Assembly (NCBI GenBank): GCA_903903925.1
Contig: CAIVAU010000130.1
Span: forward strand, 34,245 to 98,244
DNA: 64,000 nucleotides
Source: an uncultured cyanobacterium
Lineage (GTDB): Bacteria; Cyanobacteriota; Cyanobacteriia; Cyanobacteriales; Nostocaceae
Direction of reading: 5' to 3'
Under the pieces are notes generated by a model that had not been told where the DNA came from, made no database searches, and saw nothing but the letters and a program-made list of their open reading frames with translations. Position numbers and translations under genes: made by a program. Below, one piece after another: positions 52,181-63,849 of the stretch; within the stretch, counting starts at the first letter, position 1, and the number at the start of each line of letters is the position of its first letter.

Positions 52181-53740
52181 ATGATCCAACAACAAAAGTC
52201 TGGACCAATTACAAAGAAAATTAACCTGGGTAAGGTAAAAATAGAAACAGGACAAAAACCAGAAGATATCAATCATTTACATCCACAAAGCTCTTATTTG
52301 CATAACTTTCTGGAACCTTACGAGTCTTACATCAGTCAGTTAATTGCACAATTACAGGATGATCGTGGGATTGCGGATTTGGTAATAAATAATTCAACAA
52401 CTCATTTGGAAATTAGAAACCGTATCCTGGAAATAGTTCGCGCTACATCCAACGCTGACTTTGTTTTTCTACTGGTTAATGATAGCCATGATCATTGGTT
52501 TATTCAATCACAAAGTGATTTAGTTGAGGGTATAAATGAAGATATTTATATAGGAATATTAAGAACTAACGTTTTGCCAAAAATTCAGGGCAAATCAGTT
52601 TTTAACCCAGCTTATCATGGGATTTATCAAATCCATGAAGGTATAAATAATAAGGCTAAAACGTTTGTGATTATACCCCTGATATCATCACAAAAACCTG
52701 AAATAATGGTGGTTTGTGGTCTCCAACAAGATTCATACTTTTTAGGGGATGCATACAGTAGAATTTTATCTACATTTTATCAAGCTAGTCAAATATTACC
52801 ATTCCAACCGGAGTTGATTGAAGCTGCTATTCTTGACGATTTAAAGAAAGACTTTGGATTTGTTTCTGCATCGCTTTATCAAAGAAGGTTTAAATTATTT
52901 TGTGAGCGTCTCCAGCGAATGGTTATCTACTTTGAGCCTTTTGTTCATTTAGATCCAGAAGACTTATTTATCAGTGGTTGGGAAGCGCTAGCGAGAAATC
53001 CAGACAGTTTGACCGCCCCTTCAGATCTATTTAAAGCAGCAGAATTGTGGGGTTCTCAGTTCACGATTGAACTCGATCAGTATTTTCTCAGAGTTGCTAC
53101 ACAAACATATCTAGAAGCTAGAAAAAGATCAAAGCAAGCTAGATCGGATGATGTTAAGCCATTATCAGTTAACGTCTATCCAGACTCTTTGATGCAAAAC
53201 GCATACTTTGAAACAGTACGTCAGATTCTCAAAGATCAGATTATTCAACCCAGAAATCTCATTTTAGAAATCTCTGAAAAGGCTGAATTACCGACGTTTC
53301 AAGATGATATTTGTTTAGAACCGCCAATCAAATGCTTTAAAAAGAAACTTCTAGAATATGTAAAACTTAAGATTAAATTTGCTATTGATGATTTTGGGGT
53401 AGGACATGCATCTGTTTCTCGTCTAGCCGATCTGCATCCATCTTATGTGAAAATTGATCGAGAGATTCTGCATCAACAACATAGTGATATAATCATCCGT
53501 TTTGTCCACGATCTCGTAGGTGCAAACAATCTTAATCCATCACATGTCATAGTAGAAGGTGTGGATGAAACTATTCCTATGAGCTTGCTTCATCTTAAAG
53601 AGATTGGTGTGAGTTATATTCAAGGATATATTGTTGGTAAACCTTCGCCTGACATTTATCGTTTAAGTCAAGAGAAAGCAGATTTTTTGAAAAAGCTACT
53701 GCTTGAAAAGACAATTTCAGTAGATCATCTTGTCTGTTGA
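52181..53740 (+). CDS. EAL-domain (c-di-GMP phosphodiesterase-type) protein
   Basis: 519 residues from ATG 52181 (TTG 52154 would add nine). The N-terminal ~240 residues contain a GAF-like part (ILEIVRATSNADFVFLLVND ... KTFVIIPLISS). The EAL domain (~265-500) keeps the main residues: GWEALAR (Glu), SVNVYP (Asn), LEISE (Glu), AIDDFGVGHAS (two Asp), VKID (Lys), VEGVD (Glu) and IQGYIVGKP (Gln). So hydrolysis of c-di-GMP is plausible. No GGDEF domain. Confidence 0.85.
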   Translation: MIQQQKSGPITKKINLGKVKIETGQKPEDINHLHPQSSYLHNFLEPYESYISQLIAQLQDDRGIADLVINNSTTHLEIRNRILEIVRATSNADFVFLLVNDSHDHWFIQSQSDLVEGINEDIYIGILRTNVLPKIQGKSVFNPAYHGIYQIHEGINNKAKTFVIIPLISSQKPEIMVVCGLQQDSYFLGDAYSRILSTFYQASQILPFQPELIEAAILDDLKKDFGFVSASLYQRRFKLFCERLQRMVIYFEPFVHLDPEDLFISGWEALARNPDSLTAPSDLFKAAELWGSQFTIELDQYFLRVATQTYLEARKRSKQARSDDVKPLSVNVYPDSLMQNAYFETVRQILKDQIIQPRNLILEISEKAELPTFQDDICLEPPIKCFKKKLLEYVKLKIKFAIDDFGVGHASVSRLADLHPSYVKIDREILHQQHSDIIIRFVHDLVGANNLNPSHVIVEGVDETIPMSLLHLKEIGVSYIQGYIVGKPSPDIYRLSQEKADFLKKLLLEKTISVDHLVC

Positions 53741-53961
53741 GAACACTCCACGGGCGGCGCAGCACCCGCCTTGCGGTTCGTCAAAAGTCAAAAGTCAAAA
53801 AAATAAACCTCCCTACACTTTTTCAACTGAATTCTCCTTATTTCGCCCTGAGAATGAGCTGTACTCTGTCCTAAAGGGTTTGAAGCAATTTGCTGAGTTA
53901 GCAATGAGGTAAGCGGGTAGGGGCTTTCCGGTCGGAGTACCCCTGCTTGCAAGAGTGCAAC

Positions 53962-55464
53962 TCACTCCATATCCCGTTGCTTGAACAATCCCATCAGTTT
54001 ATATTTACGAGCATGAGTCTGCATCAACTGTGCCCGATAGGCTGACCAATCTGATTGCCTTCCCAAATCTAAATAAGCGGTACGTACTTTTTTTAGCCAC
54101 TCTACTGCGTAGCAGTACTGTTCTGCTTTACCTGCATCCATAATTGACTCAGCACGACGACGGGCATTAGTAATCACCCAGTCGGGATTGTGAGGTATGG
54201 CAGCATCCATCACTCGACGAATTATGGTTGAATAGTAAGAACTGAGTTCAGCGACAGTGGCGATCGCATCGTCAATCAGTCCCTCGTGTAAGAAAATATC
54301 TACCTTTGCCTCTTCAATTCCCCAAGCCCCATGGGTGTAAAGTATTTTCAACAGATCTGTCTTGACACTTACCCAGGTTTCACCAGCTAAGTTTTCTATT
54401 TTTTGGTAGTCCTGAAAAGAGGGTCTGGCTTGAAAAGCAGACTTTTTAGCTGATAAAGCGGCTTGATCATCTCCCAACTCAAAAGCTAAATCACTTGTCC
54501 AAGTGCCCAAATCATACTGGGAACTACCAGGTAACTTCAAACCCATCTGCGCAATAGATAGAGCTTGCAGCAATGCCCCCTGATCTCTTAGTGTTTTAGC
54601 TAGAGCAAAAGCTTCCTCCATAGAAGTCATCTGAGTTTTGGCTGCGGCAAACGCTTCTTCAACGCGCCCTAAACGACCTAACATTGTCAGATACTGCTGG
54701 GTTTGCCCTTCTGCTTGTGCCAAATACAGGTATTCTTGATAACGTTCCTCACGTTCAAGAATTTTCAACCGAATAAGTGCTAAATCATCAGAGTAGTCTG
54801 GTGCTTCTCTGTCCCAAGCCCCCTGTTCTGTGATCTGTCCTTCCAAAACTCGCATCAGTGGTGGGTAATTCCAGTCCTGATACAAAGCCTCCAGGGCTAG
54901 TCCAAAATCAGCATCCCACTCATCCTGCCATGTTTCTAAGTTGACTTTAAGATCAACTTTTTCCTCTGATGTGAGTTCGGCACTTAGAATTGTCTCGCAC
55001 CAAGCTTCATTCAATTCTTGGACAATTTCTTCGTTGTCAGCACCGTAGTCTGCGACATCATCCCAATTCTTTACACAGGTAGAGGTAATCACTTCCAGAA
55101 TGGCGATCGCATTCCTACTCTCCCCATGTTCGCTCAAATCTACGACATTTTGAACCACATTCAGCAATTCCTCACTAATTGGGTCATCTTCACATCCTTC
55201 TTCCCAGCAGCGCACTGCATCCCGGATAATTTGACCTACTTGGCGCTGGAAAGGAGTCAGATCAATAGTCGTGTGGTGCACGAGTTTTGAGGGTTCTTTG
55301 TTAAGTGCAGAGTCAGTTATCAAGCTGATATGGCGGTCAATCTCCTCTATAAGTTCTGGATGCTTTGCCACCAAGCCTTCTAACAGCCGTTGGGTTTGCA
55401 CAAGATCTAGGTGAGCAAGTCGTTTTTCTAAGGAGGGGCACTGCTTAGTAGACATAACCGTCAA
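53962..55464 (-). CDS. Helical-repeat protein like the C-terminal part of SWIM zinc-finger proteins
   Basis: 500 residues, all helical. The C-terminal part (IRRVMDAAIPHNPDWVITNARRRAESIMDAGKAEQYCYAVEWLKKVRTAYLDLGRQSDWSAYRAQL, with KYKLMGLF) matches my recollection of the end of bacterial SWIM zinc-finger family proteins, but no CxCxnCxH SWIM motif is present. It may be the partner of a separately encoded SWIM protein. Function unknown. Confidence 0.7.
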   Translation of the reverse strand: MTVMSTKQCPSLEKRLAHLDLVQTQRLLEGLVAKHPELIEEIDRHISLITDSALNKEPSKLVHHTTIDLTPFQRQVGQIIRDAVRCWEEGCEDDPISEELLNVVQNVVDLSEHGESRNAIAILEVITSTCVKNWDDVADYGADNEEIVQELNEAWCETILSAELTSEEKVDLKVNLETWQDEWDADFGLALEALYQDWNYPPLMRVLEGQITEQGAWDREAPDYSDDLALIRLKILEREERYQEYLYLAQAEGQTQQYLTMLGRLGRVEEAFAAAKTQMTSMEEAFALAKTLRDQGALLQALSIAQMGLKLPGSSQYDLGTWTSDLAFELGDDQAALSAKKSAFQARPSFQDYQKIENLAGETWVSVKTDLLKILYTHGAWGIEEAKVDIFLHEGLIDDAIATVAELSSYYSTIIRRVMDAAIPHNPDWVITNARRRAESIMDAGKAEQYCYAVEWLKKVRTAYLDLGRQSDWSAYRAQLMQTHARKYKLMGLFKQRDME

Positions 55465-55947
55465 GGGGTGTTGTGTAACAGTATTTTATGTTACTTGAAT
55501 AGTTTAAGAGCTTCAATATCTTTTTTTGGTATAACTTATTATAAATTTGATTTAACGGCTCTTTCAAACGAACTCAAGCCTTTCACCCTCCCTCAAAATA
55601 AGAAGAAGTTCTGTAATTATTTATACATTTATGACTAAATTAATCTTTACAAAAAAAGGGATCTCTTAGCAGAGAGCAGAGAATAAAGAAACCAGAAAAC
55701 TTTAGTTGTGGGAGTAGCGCCCAATTTGAAAAAAAAGATGTGTTGCGAGACACGTAGTGCCAAAAACACGGCGTCAAAGTTCCAATCCCACAGCTTGAGC
55801 CGTGGGTCCCCCCTGCCTCCCTGCTAAGAGCTCCCTGCTCCCTCTTAAGATTTTTAAAAGCATGGTAGCGACAGAACAATTTTCGTCGCTAATATCTGTA
55901 TAAATGAATTTATGAATAACTACGACGAAGCACGCGGGGAAAGTAAG
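55465..55947. other. Intergenic region upstream of lpdA
   Basis: No gene. It has a hairpin CCCACAGCT/AGCCGTGGG (55787-55806, one mismatch), similar to structured ends of IS200/IS605 elements, followed by CTCCCTGCT-type repeat units to 55847. AT-rich before 55640. Confidence 0.5.
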
Positions 55948-57375
55948 GTGAGTCAGGTATTTGATTACGATTTAGTGATTGTAGGCGCTGGAGTAGGCGG
56001 ACACGGCGCCGCCTTACATGCCGTCAGCTGCGGTCTCAAAACAGCTATTGTCGAAGCGGCTGACATGGGAGGGACTTGTGTCAACCGAGGCTGCATTCCT
56101 TCTAAGGCCCTACTAGCGGCATCTGGACGTGTGCGGGAGTTAAGAGATGCCCACCATCTCAAGACCCTGGGAATTCAACTGGGAAGCGTAGAGTTTGATC
56201 GGCAAGCGATCGCCAACCATGCCGGAAATCTCGTAGCAAAAATTCAAGGCGATTTAACCAATAGCCTCAAACGCTTAAAAGTCGATATCATTCGAGGCTG
56301 GGGTAAAATAGCCGGGACACAAAAAGTAACTGTCACTACAGACAGCGGTGAAAAAACGATCACGGGTAAAGATATCATTCTTTCTCCTGGTTCCGTTCCC
56401 TTTATTCCTCCTGGCATCGAGGTTGATGGCAAAACAGTGTTTACCAGCGACCAAGGTGTAAAGCTGGAATCGCTGCCAAACTGGGTAGCAATTATTGGCA
56501 GCGGCTACATCGGCTTGGAATTTTCCGATATTTACTCAGCTTTAGGCTGTGAAATCACAATGATTGAAGCCCTAGACCAGCTGATGCCAGGATTTGACCG
56601 CGATATTGCCAAACTTGCTGAACGAGTGCTAATGACTCCCCGCGATATTGAAACATATGTGGGGAAATACGCCCGGAAAATCATTCCTGGTTCACCAGTG
56701 GTGATCGAACTAGCTGACTTCAAAACCAAAGAATTTGTAGACGTATTGGAGGTAGATGCTTGCCTAGTCGCCACAGGACGCATCCCAGCCACCCAAAACT
56801 TGGGTTTAGAGTCAATCGGTGTGGAACTTGATCGGCGGAATTTTATCCCAGTTAATGACAGCATGGCAGTGCTATCAGCAGGTGAAGTTGTCCCACATCT
56901 GTGGGCAATTGGCGATGCCAACGGCAAAATGATGTTGGCTCACGCTGCATCAGCACAAGGCATCATAGCAGTAGAAAATATCTGTGGACGGCACAAGGAA
57001 GCAGACTATCGCAGTATCCCAGCAGCAGCCTTCACTCACCCAGAAATTAGCTATGTAGGCATGACCGAAGCCGCAGCCCTGGAAAAAGGGAGTGCAGAGG
57101 GATTTGAAGTTAGGACGACAAAAACTTATTTCAAAGGAAACTCTAAAGCGCTGGCAGAAGGCGAAAGTGACGGCATGGCAAAGGTCGTGTATCGTCAAGA
57201 CACAGGCGAAGTCTTGGGAGTCCACATTTTCGGACTCCACGCCTCAGACTTAATCCATGAAGCCTCAGCAGCGATCGCCCACCGCCAAACTGTCCACACC
57301 CTTGCTCATTTAGTTCACGCCCACCCAACACTTTCCGAAGTGCTGGATGAAGCATACAAAAGAGCAATTTCTTGA
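55948..57375 (+). CDS. lpdA: Dihydrolipoyl dehydrogenase
   Basis: 475 residues from GTG 55948 ([15 protein letters not shown]), with GGGGAAAG upstream; ATG 55912 would add 12 residues. FAD-binding [10 protein letters not shown], redox-active pair [16 protein letters not shown] (the plastid/cyanobacterial CVNRGC form), NAD-binding [13 protein letters not shown], and dimer His-Glu HAHPTLSE at the C terminus. E3 subunit of pyruvate dehydrogenase and the glycine cleavage system. Confidence 0.94.
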   Translation: MSQVFDYDLVIVGAGVGGHGAALHAVSCGLKTAIVEAADMGGTCVNRGCIPSKALLAASGRVRELRDAHHLKTLGIQLGSVEFDRQAIANHAGNLVAKIQGDLTNSLKRLKVDIIRGWGKIAGTQKVTVTTDSGEKTITGKDIILSPGSVPFIPPGIEVDGKTVFTSDQGVKLESLPNWVAIIGSGYIGLEFSDIYSALGCEITMIEALDQLMPGFDRDIAKLAERVLMTPRDIETYVGKYARKIIPGSPVVIELADFKTKEFVDVLEVDACLVATGRIPATQNLGLESIGVELDRRNFIPVNDSMAVLSAGEVVPHLWAIGDANGKMMLAHAASAQGIIAVENICGRHKEADYRSIPAAAFTHPEISYVGMTEAAALEKGSAEGFEVRTTKTYFKGNSKALAEGESDGMAKVVYRQDTGEVLGVHIFGLHASDLIHEASAAIAHRQTVHTLAHLVHAHPTLSEVLDEAYKRAIS

Positions 57376-57512
57376 ATTATGAATTATGAATTATGAAGAG
57401 TTTTGGACTTACGCATTGACAATTTTTCGTTAATTCACAAGATAATTGGTTTGAGAGCGTGTGTAAATCCTAGAGTTCATAATTCATAACTCATAATTCA
57501 TAATTCATTAAT
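57376..57512. repeat. AATTATG/AATTCAT repeats forming an inverted pair
   Basis: GAATTATGAATTATGAATTA after the lpdA stop faces TTCATAATTCATAATTCATT before trpC. Between them is GGACTTACGCATTGACAATT, which I recall as a recurrent motif in cyanobacterial intergenic DNA. Confidence 0.65.
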
Positions 57513-57517
57513 TCATC

Positions 57518-58399
57518 ATGCAAATTCGTCGCCGTCAACCTAACCCAGCTATTGCTGTATCTATATTGCGGTATCAGGTTGCTGTGCCTGATGCTCAGCC
57601 ACAAAATATTTTAGAGGAAATTGTTTGGCACAAAGAAGTAGAAGTTGAGCAAATGCGGGAAAAACTCCCTTTACAGGAGTTACAGCGTCAAGTACTTACG
57701 AGTCCACTTCCCCTTGATTTTGTGTTAGCACTGCAAAAAAGCAGGATGAAGCCGGCTTTGATTGCTGAAGTCAAAAAAGCTTCACCTAGTAAAGGGGTTT
57801 TACGGGAAGATTTTGAGCCAGTGGCGATCGCCCAGAAATATAAACAAGGCGGTGCTAGTTGTATTTCGGTACTTACAGATGAAAAGTTCTTCGCTGGTAG
57901 CTTTGACAACCTAGTAAAGATTCGGGCTGCGGTAGATTTGCCACTGCTGTGCAAAGATTTTGTGATCTATCCTTACCAGATGTACTTGGCACGTGTTCGA
58001 GGTGCAGATGCAGTATTATTGATTGCTGCTATACTCAGCGATCAAGATTTGCAATACTTCGTCAAAATTGCTAAGGTTCTGAAAATGGTAGCTTTGATCG
58101 AAGTCCACACTTTGGCAGAACTTGACCGTGTGTTAGCCATAGATGGTGTCTCTCTAGTGGGTATCAATAATCGTAATTTACAAGATTTCTCCGTAAGAGT
58201 ACAAACGACTTGTGAACTGTTGAAAGCTAGAGGTAAGGAATTGCAGGAAAGGAACATCCTCGTTGTGAGCGAGTCTGGACTACATAGCCCAGATGATCTG
58301 GGTATGGTATTACACGCAGGAGCATCAGCCGTCCTGATTGGAGAGTCTTTGGTAAAAGAACCCGATCCTGAGTTGGCTATTGCCCATCTCTTTCAGTAA
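57518..58399 (+). CDS. trpC: Indole-3-glycerol phosphate synthase
   Basis: 293 residues, with the N-terminal extension usual in cyanobacteria. Barrel marks: [14 protein letters not shown] (catalytic Lys), [32 protein letters not shown] and [22 protein letters not shown]. Closes the indole ring in tryptophan synthesis. It stands apart from other trp genes. Confidence 0.96.
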   Translation: MQIRRRQPNPAIAVSILRYQVAVPDAQPQNILEEIVWHKEVEVEQMREKLPLQELQRQVLTSPLPLDFVLALQKSRMKPALIAEVKKASPSKGVLREDFEPVAIAQKYKQGGASCISVLTDEKFFAGSFDNLVKIRAAVDLPLLCKDFVIYPYQMYLARVRGADAVLLIAAILSDQDLQYFVKIAKVLKMVALIEVHTLAELDRVLAIDGVSLVGINNRNLQDFSVRVQTTCELLKARGKELQERNILVVSESGLHSPDDLGMVLHAGASAVLIGESLVKEPDPELAIAHLFQ

Positions 58400-58508
58400 A
58401 TCTACATGGCTCGCTGAATCAAGGTTTTTAGGAAAAATGTTAACTTATGTGACAATTCAACTATTGACAAACCATCTCTAACTCAATCCAACATTTAAAA
58501 TTAACTTC

Positions 58509-58757
58509 ATGCAGCCAATTCCTCTGCCTTCACCTATCCACTACGAACTCATACTGCAACTCTTAGAAAGACAGACTATGTTAGCAGTTAATGATAACCA
58601 AGACTTGCGGCATCAGGTGAATCAGCTCATTATTACTCTCCGTAAAGCAGCAGCTCAGCAGAAGCACTTGGAAGAAAGTTGTCAGGGTTCCTCTCTAGAA
58701 GTTGACCACCGTTGGTCTCTGAATCATCCTAGTAATAAGCTTACCACTCCCGATTGA
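58509..58757 (+). CDS. Small cyanobacterial protein (DUF5340-like)
   Basis: 82 residues: MQPIPLPSPIHYELILQLLE followed by RQTMLAVNDNQDLRHQVNQLIITLRKAAAQQK, a helical protein. I associate this start with DUF5340, a small cyanobacterial family of unknown function; the number is from memory. Confidence 0.6.
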   Translation: MQPIPLPSPIHYELILQLLERQTMLAVNDNQDLRHQVNQLIITLRKAAAQQKHLEESCQGSSLEVDHRWSLNHPSNKLTTPD

Positions 58758-59063
58758 TGAACGCCATGCTGTCAAAACATCAAGAAGGGAGTTGGAGACC
58801 CCCGCATCTATATTCGGTTCGTTTTGGTCTTTCTTCAAATCCCCTTACATTACCCTGTTCCCTGTTCCCTCTTCCCTGTTCCCTTTATTAGGTTAATGAC
58901 AAATCATTCAAAAATTAAAAGAGCGGGGTGATAATTCAGCCCGCTCTCTAAGTGTGTGAGTAAATGAGTAGAAAATTTTACAGTTTATTTCCCTATCTAT
59001 CAGCCTTTGCCAAAGGCAGAGTCGATGTGGCATACTTCCTTCTCCTAAATGAACTACTCATAA
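58758..59063. other. Region between convergent genes
   Basis: Holds CCCTGTTCCCT units (58854-58884), the minus-strand terminator at 58905-58947, and a small CCTTTG/CAAAGG hairpin near 59005. No gene seen. Confidence 0.5.
58905..58947 (-). terminator. Terminator of the DUF2949 gene
   Basis: AGAGCGGG (58920-58927) pairs with CCCGCTCT (58940-58947). On the minus strand the stem is followed by TTTTAATTTTTG, so it fits termination of the gene at 59064-59255. Confidence 0.7.
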
Positions 59064-59255
59064 CTATGCAGTCTCTAGCCAATCGTACACTTGTTCTAAC
59101 TGTTCTAGAGTGATCAAACCATACTGCCAAAGAATCATTGGCAAAGGGCCTGGATCTTGTTTGCTATGACGAAGGGCAACCGCGATCGAAGCTGCGGAAA
59201 TTGCCAAATCATCTTGCAAGAAATGAATAAGTCGAGAGTAGGTTGATGGTAACAT
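59064..59255 (-). CDS. DUF2949 protein
   Basis: 63 residues from ATG 59255, which has an AGGAGG ten bases upstream; a longer frame to 59291 lacks one. Pattern: LIHFLQDDLAISAASIAVAL, RHSKQDPGPLPMILWQYGLITLEQLEQVYDWLE. A small cyanobacterial family of unknown role. Confidence 0.85.
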   Translation of the reverse strand: MLPSTYSRLIHFLQDDLAISAASIAVALRHSKQDPGPLPMILWQYGLITLEQLEQVYDWLETA

Positions 59256-59890
59256 TTGTATCGCACCTCCTTGAGTAGAGTGTATTATCATACATCAGTT
59301 CCCCATTCTGAAGTAGCCAGTAGGTAGTATTCGATTTGTCACTGAGGTTGTACCTGAACCTAACCCACAAAAACTTGTATGGTGTTCCAACACAAGAGCA
59401 ATGTGGGAATTATAGATTTTAGCGTTAATTGTGTACTCAAATCTACAAAAATCACGTTTTTTAGATGCAATATAATCTTTTTTTTACTTTTGTGCTTCAG
59501 TTAACTTCATCTGTACTAGGAAAGATTTCATAGCCAATAACCCCCCTCTTGGTAAGTCTTTAGACATACACCAAAAGGTAGATTTTTTATCATCTAAACC
59601 CTACAACGTTGACACAACCTTAATGTCAGCAAGGCTTGATCCCAGACGTACCAGTATCAGATTTTATCCTTAAAATTTACTTATTAACCAAAGTCAATGA
59701 TAATTTTTTTACAGTATCTAAGTAGAAAGCCCACGAGGTTGAAAGTTGTGCGGGGCGAAATTCTCAACCGTCCTTCTCCCAAGGGGAGACGCTGCGCGAA
59801 CAGGCGTGGGGACGCCAGTCGCCGGAGCGAGGGAAACCCTCTTGCAGCGGTGGCTCATGAATACGATGCGACTTTCCCTACACCCTATTT
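59256..59890. other. 635-base gene-free region with repeats
   Basis: Contains the second copy of the 46-base dispersed repeat (59715-59760) and right after it a GC-rich stretch (59765-59850: GGGGAGACGCTGCGCGAACA, GGCGTGGGGACGCC) of the kind dispersed in cyanobacterial genomes. No gene is supported. Confidence 0.6.
59715..59760. repeat. Dispersed repeat, copy 2
   Basis: Reverse complement matches 15266-15311 at 40 of 46 bases. Both copies can be read as ...SRKPTRL... in one frame, possibly the tail of a lost transposon gene. Confidence 0.6.
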
Positions 59891-60442
59891 TCAAGAACTA
59901 GGAGGTTTAGAGTCCAGGAACTCAATTTTGATCTGATCGCCTATCTTCAGACCCAATTCGGCTGCTCGTCCAGATCGAAGTTCAATCACTTGATCTATCG
60001 GTTTCCTAGGACCATAGCTAGGACAAGGATCTTTAGTGCAGGGAGGTACAGCAGTGGCTATATACCGCACGACTCCCTTCAGCATAAAAACCATATCCAG
60101 TGGTACGTAAGTATTCTTCATCCAGAAACTAATCGGTTGTGGTGACGGGAACTGAAACAACATACCCCGATTATTTGGCAAAGCTGGTCGATACATCAAT
60201 CCCATTTCTTGCTGTTGCTCCGTTCGCGCCACTTCTAACTGAAGTTTTGTCCCATTAGGAGCGATCGCCTGACCTGAAATCGGTAGTTGTTGTCCAGTAT
60301 TCTTTGTAGGTAATGTTGGAGTTTGAGAATCAGACATAACAGTGGGTGGAACGGCAGGCGTTGGAGCAGAACAGCTACTTAGGAAAACACTCAATACTAT
60401 TGAGAACAAACTTAGCCAAAGAAACATAAAAACTTTAGTCAT
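59891..60442 (-). CDS. DUF192 lipoprotein
   Basis: 183 residues. Lipobox LSSC (Cys24). The DUF192 domain (~65-180): LQLEVARTEQQQEMGLMYRP, MLFQFPSPQPISFWMKNTYVPLDMVFM, IDQVIELRSGRAAELGLKIGD. A small extracytoplasmic family of unknown function. It lies 13 bases downstream of the response regulator gene. Confidence 0.9.
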   Translation of the reverse strand: MTKVFMFLWLSLFSIVLSVFLSSCSAPTPAVPPTVMSDSQTPTLPTKNTGQQLPISGQAIAPNGTKLQLEVARTEQQQEMGLMYRPALPNNRGMLFQFPSPQPISFWMKNTYVPLDMVFMLKGVVRYIATAVPPCTKDPCPSYGPRKPIDQVIELRSGRAAELGLKIGDQIKIEFLDSKPPSS

Positions 60443-60455
60443 GAGTGAGGGGTGA

Positions 60456-61163
60456 TTACGATTCTCTTAATACATAACCGACGCCTCGCACAGTCTGAAT
60501 CAAGCGCTTTTGACCTTCATCTTCAATTTTGAGGCGTAAGTAGCGAATATACACTTCAATCACATTCGATTCGCCCATAAAGTCGTAGCCCCAAACATTT
60601 TCCAGAATTTGTTCACGGGTTAATACTTCACGAGGGTGTTCCATAAGATACTTTAGCAGATCGAATTCCTTCATTGTCAAATCTATCACCCGTTCATTAT
60701 TAATGACACGGCGGGTTGATAGATCTAGAACGAGATCCCCAAAACGTAGCTGATCTGTGTTACCTTTATCAGGTTTTAAGTAGAGGCGAATCAAGTTCAA
60801 AAAGTCTTCTGCGCGGTAAGGCTTGAGGAAGTAATCATCGGCTCCAGCTTCTAGGCAAGCTACGCGGTCATCAACTGTATCGCGTGCCATTAACACCAGC
60901 ACAGGCGATCGCGTACCGGCGTTTCTCAGATTTTTGCATAACGAGAGTCCTGATTCTCCTGCCAACATCCGGTCAATCACAATTAAAGCAGGTTGGCGAT
61001 CGCGGCAGTTTTGCAAACCACTTGTTCCATCATGAGCTGTCAGGGGTTCATAGCCAGCTTCTTTCAAATCGAAAGCCAGCTGATTGGCTAGACTCTCGTC
61101 ACTTTCAATCACCAAAACACAGTGTCGGGGAGCAAACGTCATATCAATTTTGTCAATAGTCAA
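60456..61163 (-). CDS. nblR: OmpR-type response regulator, probably NblR
   Basis: 235 residues. Receiver domain ~14-130 with ESDE acidic pocket, the phosphoacceptor Asp in LIVIDRML, and KPY lysine. Winged-helix DNA-binding domain ~140-233 (LTMKEFDLLKYLMEHPREVL, TVRGVGYVLRES). The opening PRHCVLVIESDESLANQLAF and the neighbours (DUF192, NAD kinase) fit the cyanobacterial NblR, which controls phycobilisome breakdown under nutrient stress. The family call is firm; the name is less so. Confidence 0.85.
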   Translation of the reverse strand: MTIDKIDMTFAPRHCVLVIESDESLANQLAFDLKEAGYEPLTAHDGTSGLQNCRDRQPALIVIDRMLAGESGLSLCKNLRNAGTRSPVLVLMARDTVDDRVACLEAGADDYFLKPYRAEDFLNLIRLYLKPDKGNTDQLRFGDLVLDLSTRRVINNERVIDLTMKEFDLLKYLMEHPREVLTREQILENVWGYDFMGESNVIEVYIRYLRLKIEDEGQKRLIQTVRGVGYVLRES

Positions 61164-61322
61164 TAGTCATTAGTCATTAGTCCACAGTCATTAGTCATTA
61201 GTCCACAGTCCACAGTTGAAGGTTTTTTACTAATGACCATTAACCATTGACCATTGACCATTAACCATTAACCATTAACCAATGACTAATGACCAATGAC
61301 CAATGACTATTGACTAATGACT
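61164..61322. repeat. TAGTCAT / ACCATTA repeat tract with inverted halves
   Basis: GTCATTAGTCATTAG-type units (61165-61215) face TTAACCATTGACCATTGACC and CAATGACTAATGACC units (61235-61322). The two halves can form a long hairpin between nadK and the response regulator gene. Confidence 0.8.
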
Positions 61323-61323
61323 A

Positions 61324-62247
61324 CTAGGGTAATTCCACAGAGGTGGGTTTTGCGATGTGTGGTAGACCCCAACCTAGTTTTTCTCGCAATATGCGGAAAA
61401 ACTCTGGCGATTGCAAGCGAATAAACCGAGCACTATACTGGGATTTTTCGATGTAAACCCGGTCTTCTGGTAGAACGTAGCACCCTCCATTACCATCTAC
61501 GACCATTACCAAACGAGGAGTATTGACTGGGAAGATGTTGACTGGTTCATGGTCTGGAAAAACCAAGGCTCTAGAAGCCAGAGAATGAGGACAAATGGGT
61601 ACAAGCTGCAACACAGGTACGCCTGGGGTAACCACTGGACCACCGGCACTCAAAGAATAAGCTGTTGAACCGGTCGGAGTAGAAATAATGACACCATCTG
61701 CTGCAATATCTACTACCGCGTGACGACCCACAGCGATTTCAAAATGACACATAGAAGTCAATGGTTCCCGATGCAACACCATCTCATTCAAACAGAGAGC
61801 TTCCCATATGGTCGAATCTCCTCGAAATACCTTGATAGTGAGCATTGCCCGTGCTTCTATTTCATACTTCCCAGCCAGTACTTGTTCTATTGCTTGCGGT
61901 AGTTTGTTGAGGTAAGTTTCCGTCAAAAACCCCATGTGACCTGTGTTCACCGTTAGCATTGGTATACCACAGGGAGCCACCAGACGAGATGCTGCCAGAA
62001 CAGTGCCATCTCCCCCTAAAACCACCACAAACTTTGTTTCCGAGTCAAAATCAGGAGGTGTTAGACCTTCGATCGGTGTATGACATACAGGACTCTCTGG
62101 GGTTGAATAGCCCAGCATCCCACCTACGCCAGTTGTAATGCAGACATTCCACCCAGCAGCGGTGAATTTGTCTTTCAGTTCGACAGCGATACGACTTGCT
62201 ATCGGTTTAACGTCATTATAGATAATGCCTACTTTCGGCACACTCAA
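61324..62247 (-). CDS. nadK: NAD kinase
   Basis: 307 residues. Phosphate-binding [14 protein letters not shown] and [16 protein letters not shown] with the NTGHMGFL segment. Phosphorylates NAD to NADP using ATP. Cyanobacteria often have two; this one is next to the response regulator gene. Start at ATG 62247. Confidence 0.94.
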   Translation of the reverse strand: MSVPKVGIIYNDVKPIASRIAVELKDKFTAAGWNVCITTGVGGMLGYSTPESPVCHTPIEGLTPPDFDSETKFVVVLGGDGTVLAASRLVAPCGIPMLTVNTGHMGFLTETYLNKLPQAIEQVLAGKYEIEARAMLTIKVFRGDSTIWEALCLNEMVLHREPLTSMCHFEIAVGRHAVVDIAADGVIISTPTGSTAYSLSAGGPVVTPGVPVLQLVPICPHSLASRALVFPDHEPVNIFPVNTPRLVMVVDGNGGCYVLPEDRVYIEKSQYSARFIRLQSPEFFRILREKLGWGLPHIAKPTSVELP

Positions 62248-62336
62248 ATATCCAATTTTAGACGATGCTTTTTCATACCTTAATCGTTACACATTTTTGA
62301 CAATTTAGTCACTACTTCTTTGTCATTTGTTATTTC

Positions 62337-63529
<1,193 letters not shown>

Positions 63530-63849
63530 GAGGGTGTTTATGAAAATTAACTTTTATGAGTAAAATCTTAACAGAATCATCTATCCAAACAAAACTTTAC
63601 AAATATTTTAACCTTAGAGGAGGGAGCAGGGAGCAGGGAGCAGGGAGCAGGGGGGCAAGAAGATTTAAAATTGGCTTAAATGCTGCGGCTTTTGCGGAAA
63701 AACTGAAAAGCACTAACATCATAATAATAAAAAAACGATGCAAGCCCTGACTCCTTCCTTAACAATTGATCTTATACCCACATTATGGCACAAAAGGCTT
63801 CTTAATGCTTGGCGCATAAGTTAAAGCAATCAACAAGGACGAATCACCA
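63530..63849. other. Intergenic region with short repeat
   Basis: A GGGAGCA unit array (63619-63651) is the only recognisable feature. An open frame crossing it (63556-63750) is translated repeat and not a gene. Confidence 0.55.

Noticed and set aside
63556..63750. 64-codon frame before the last gene
   Set aside because: Its middle is translated GGGAGCA repeat, and no binding site precedes it.
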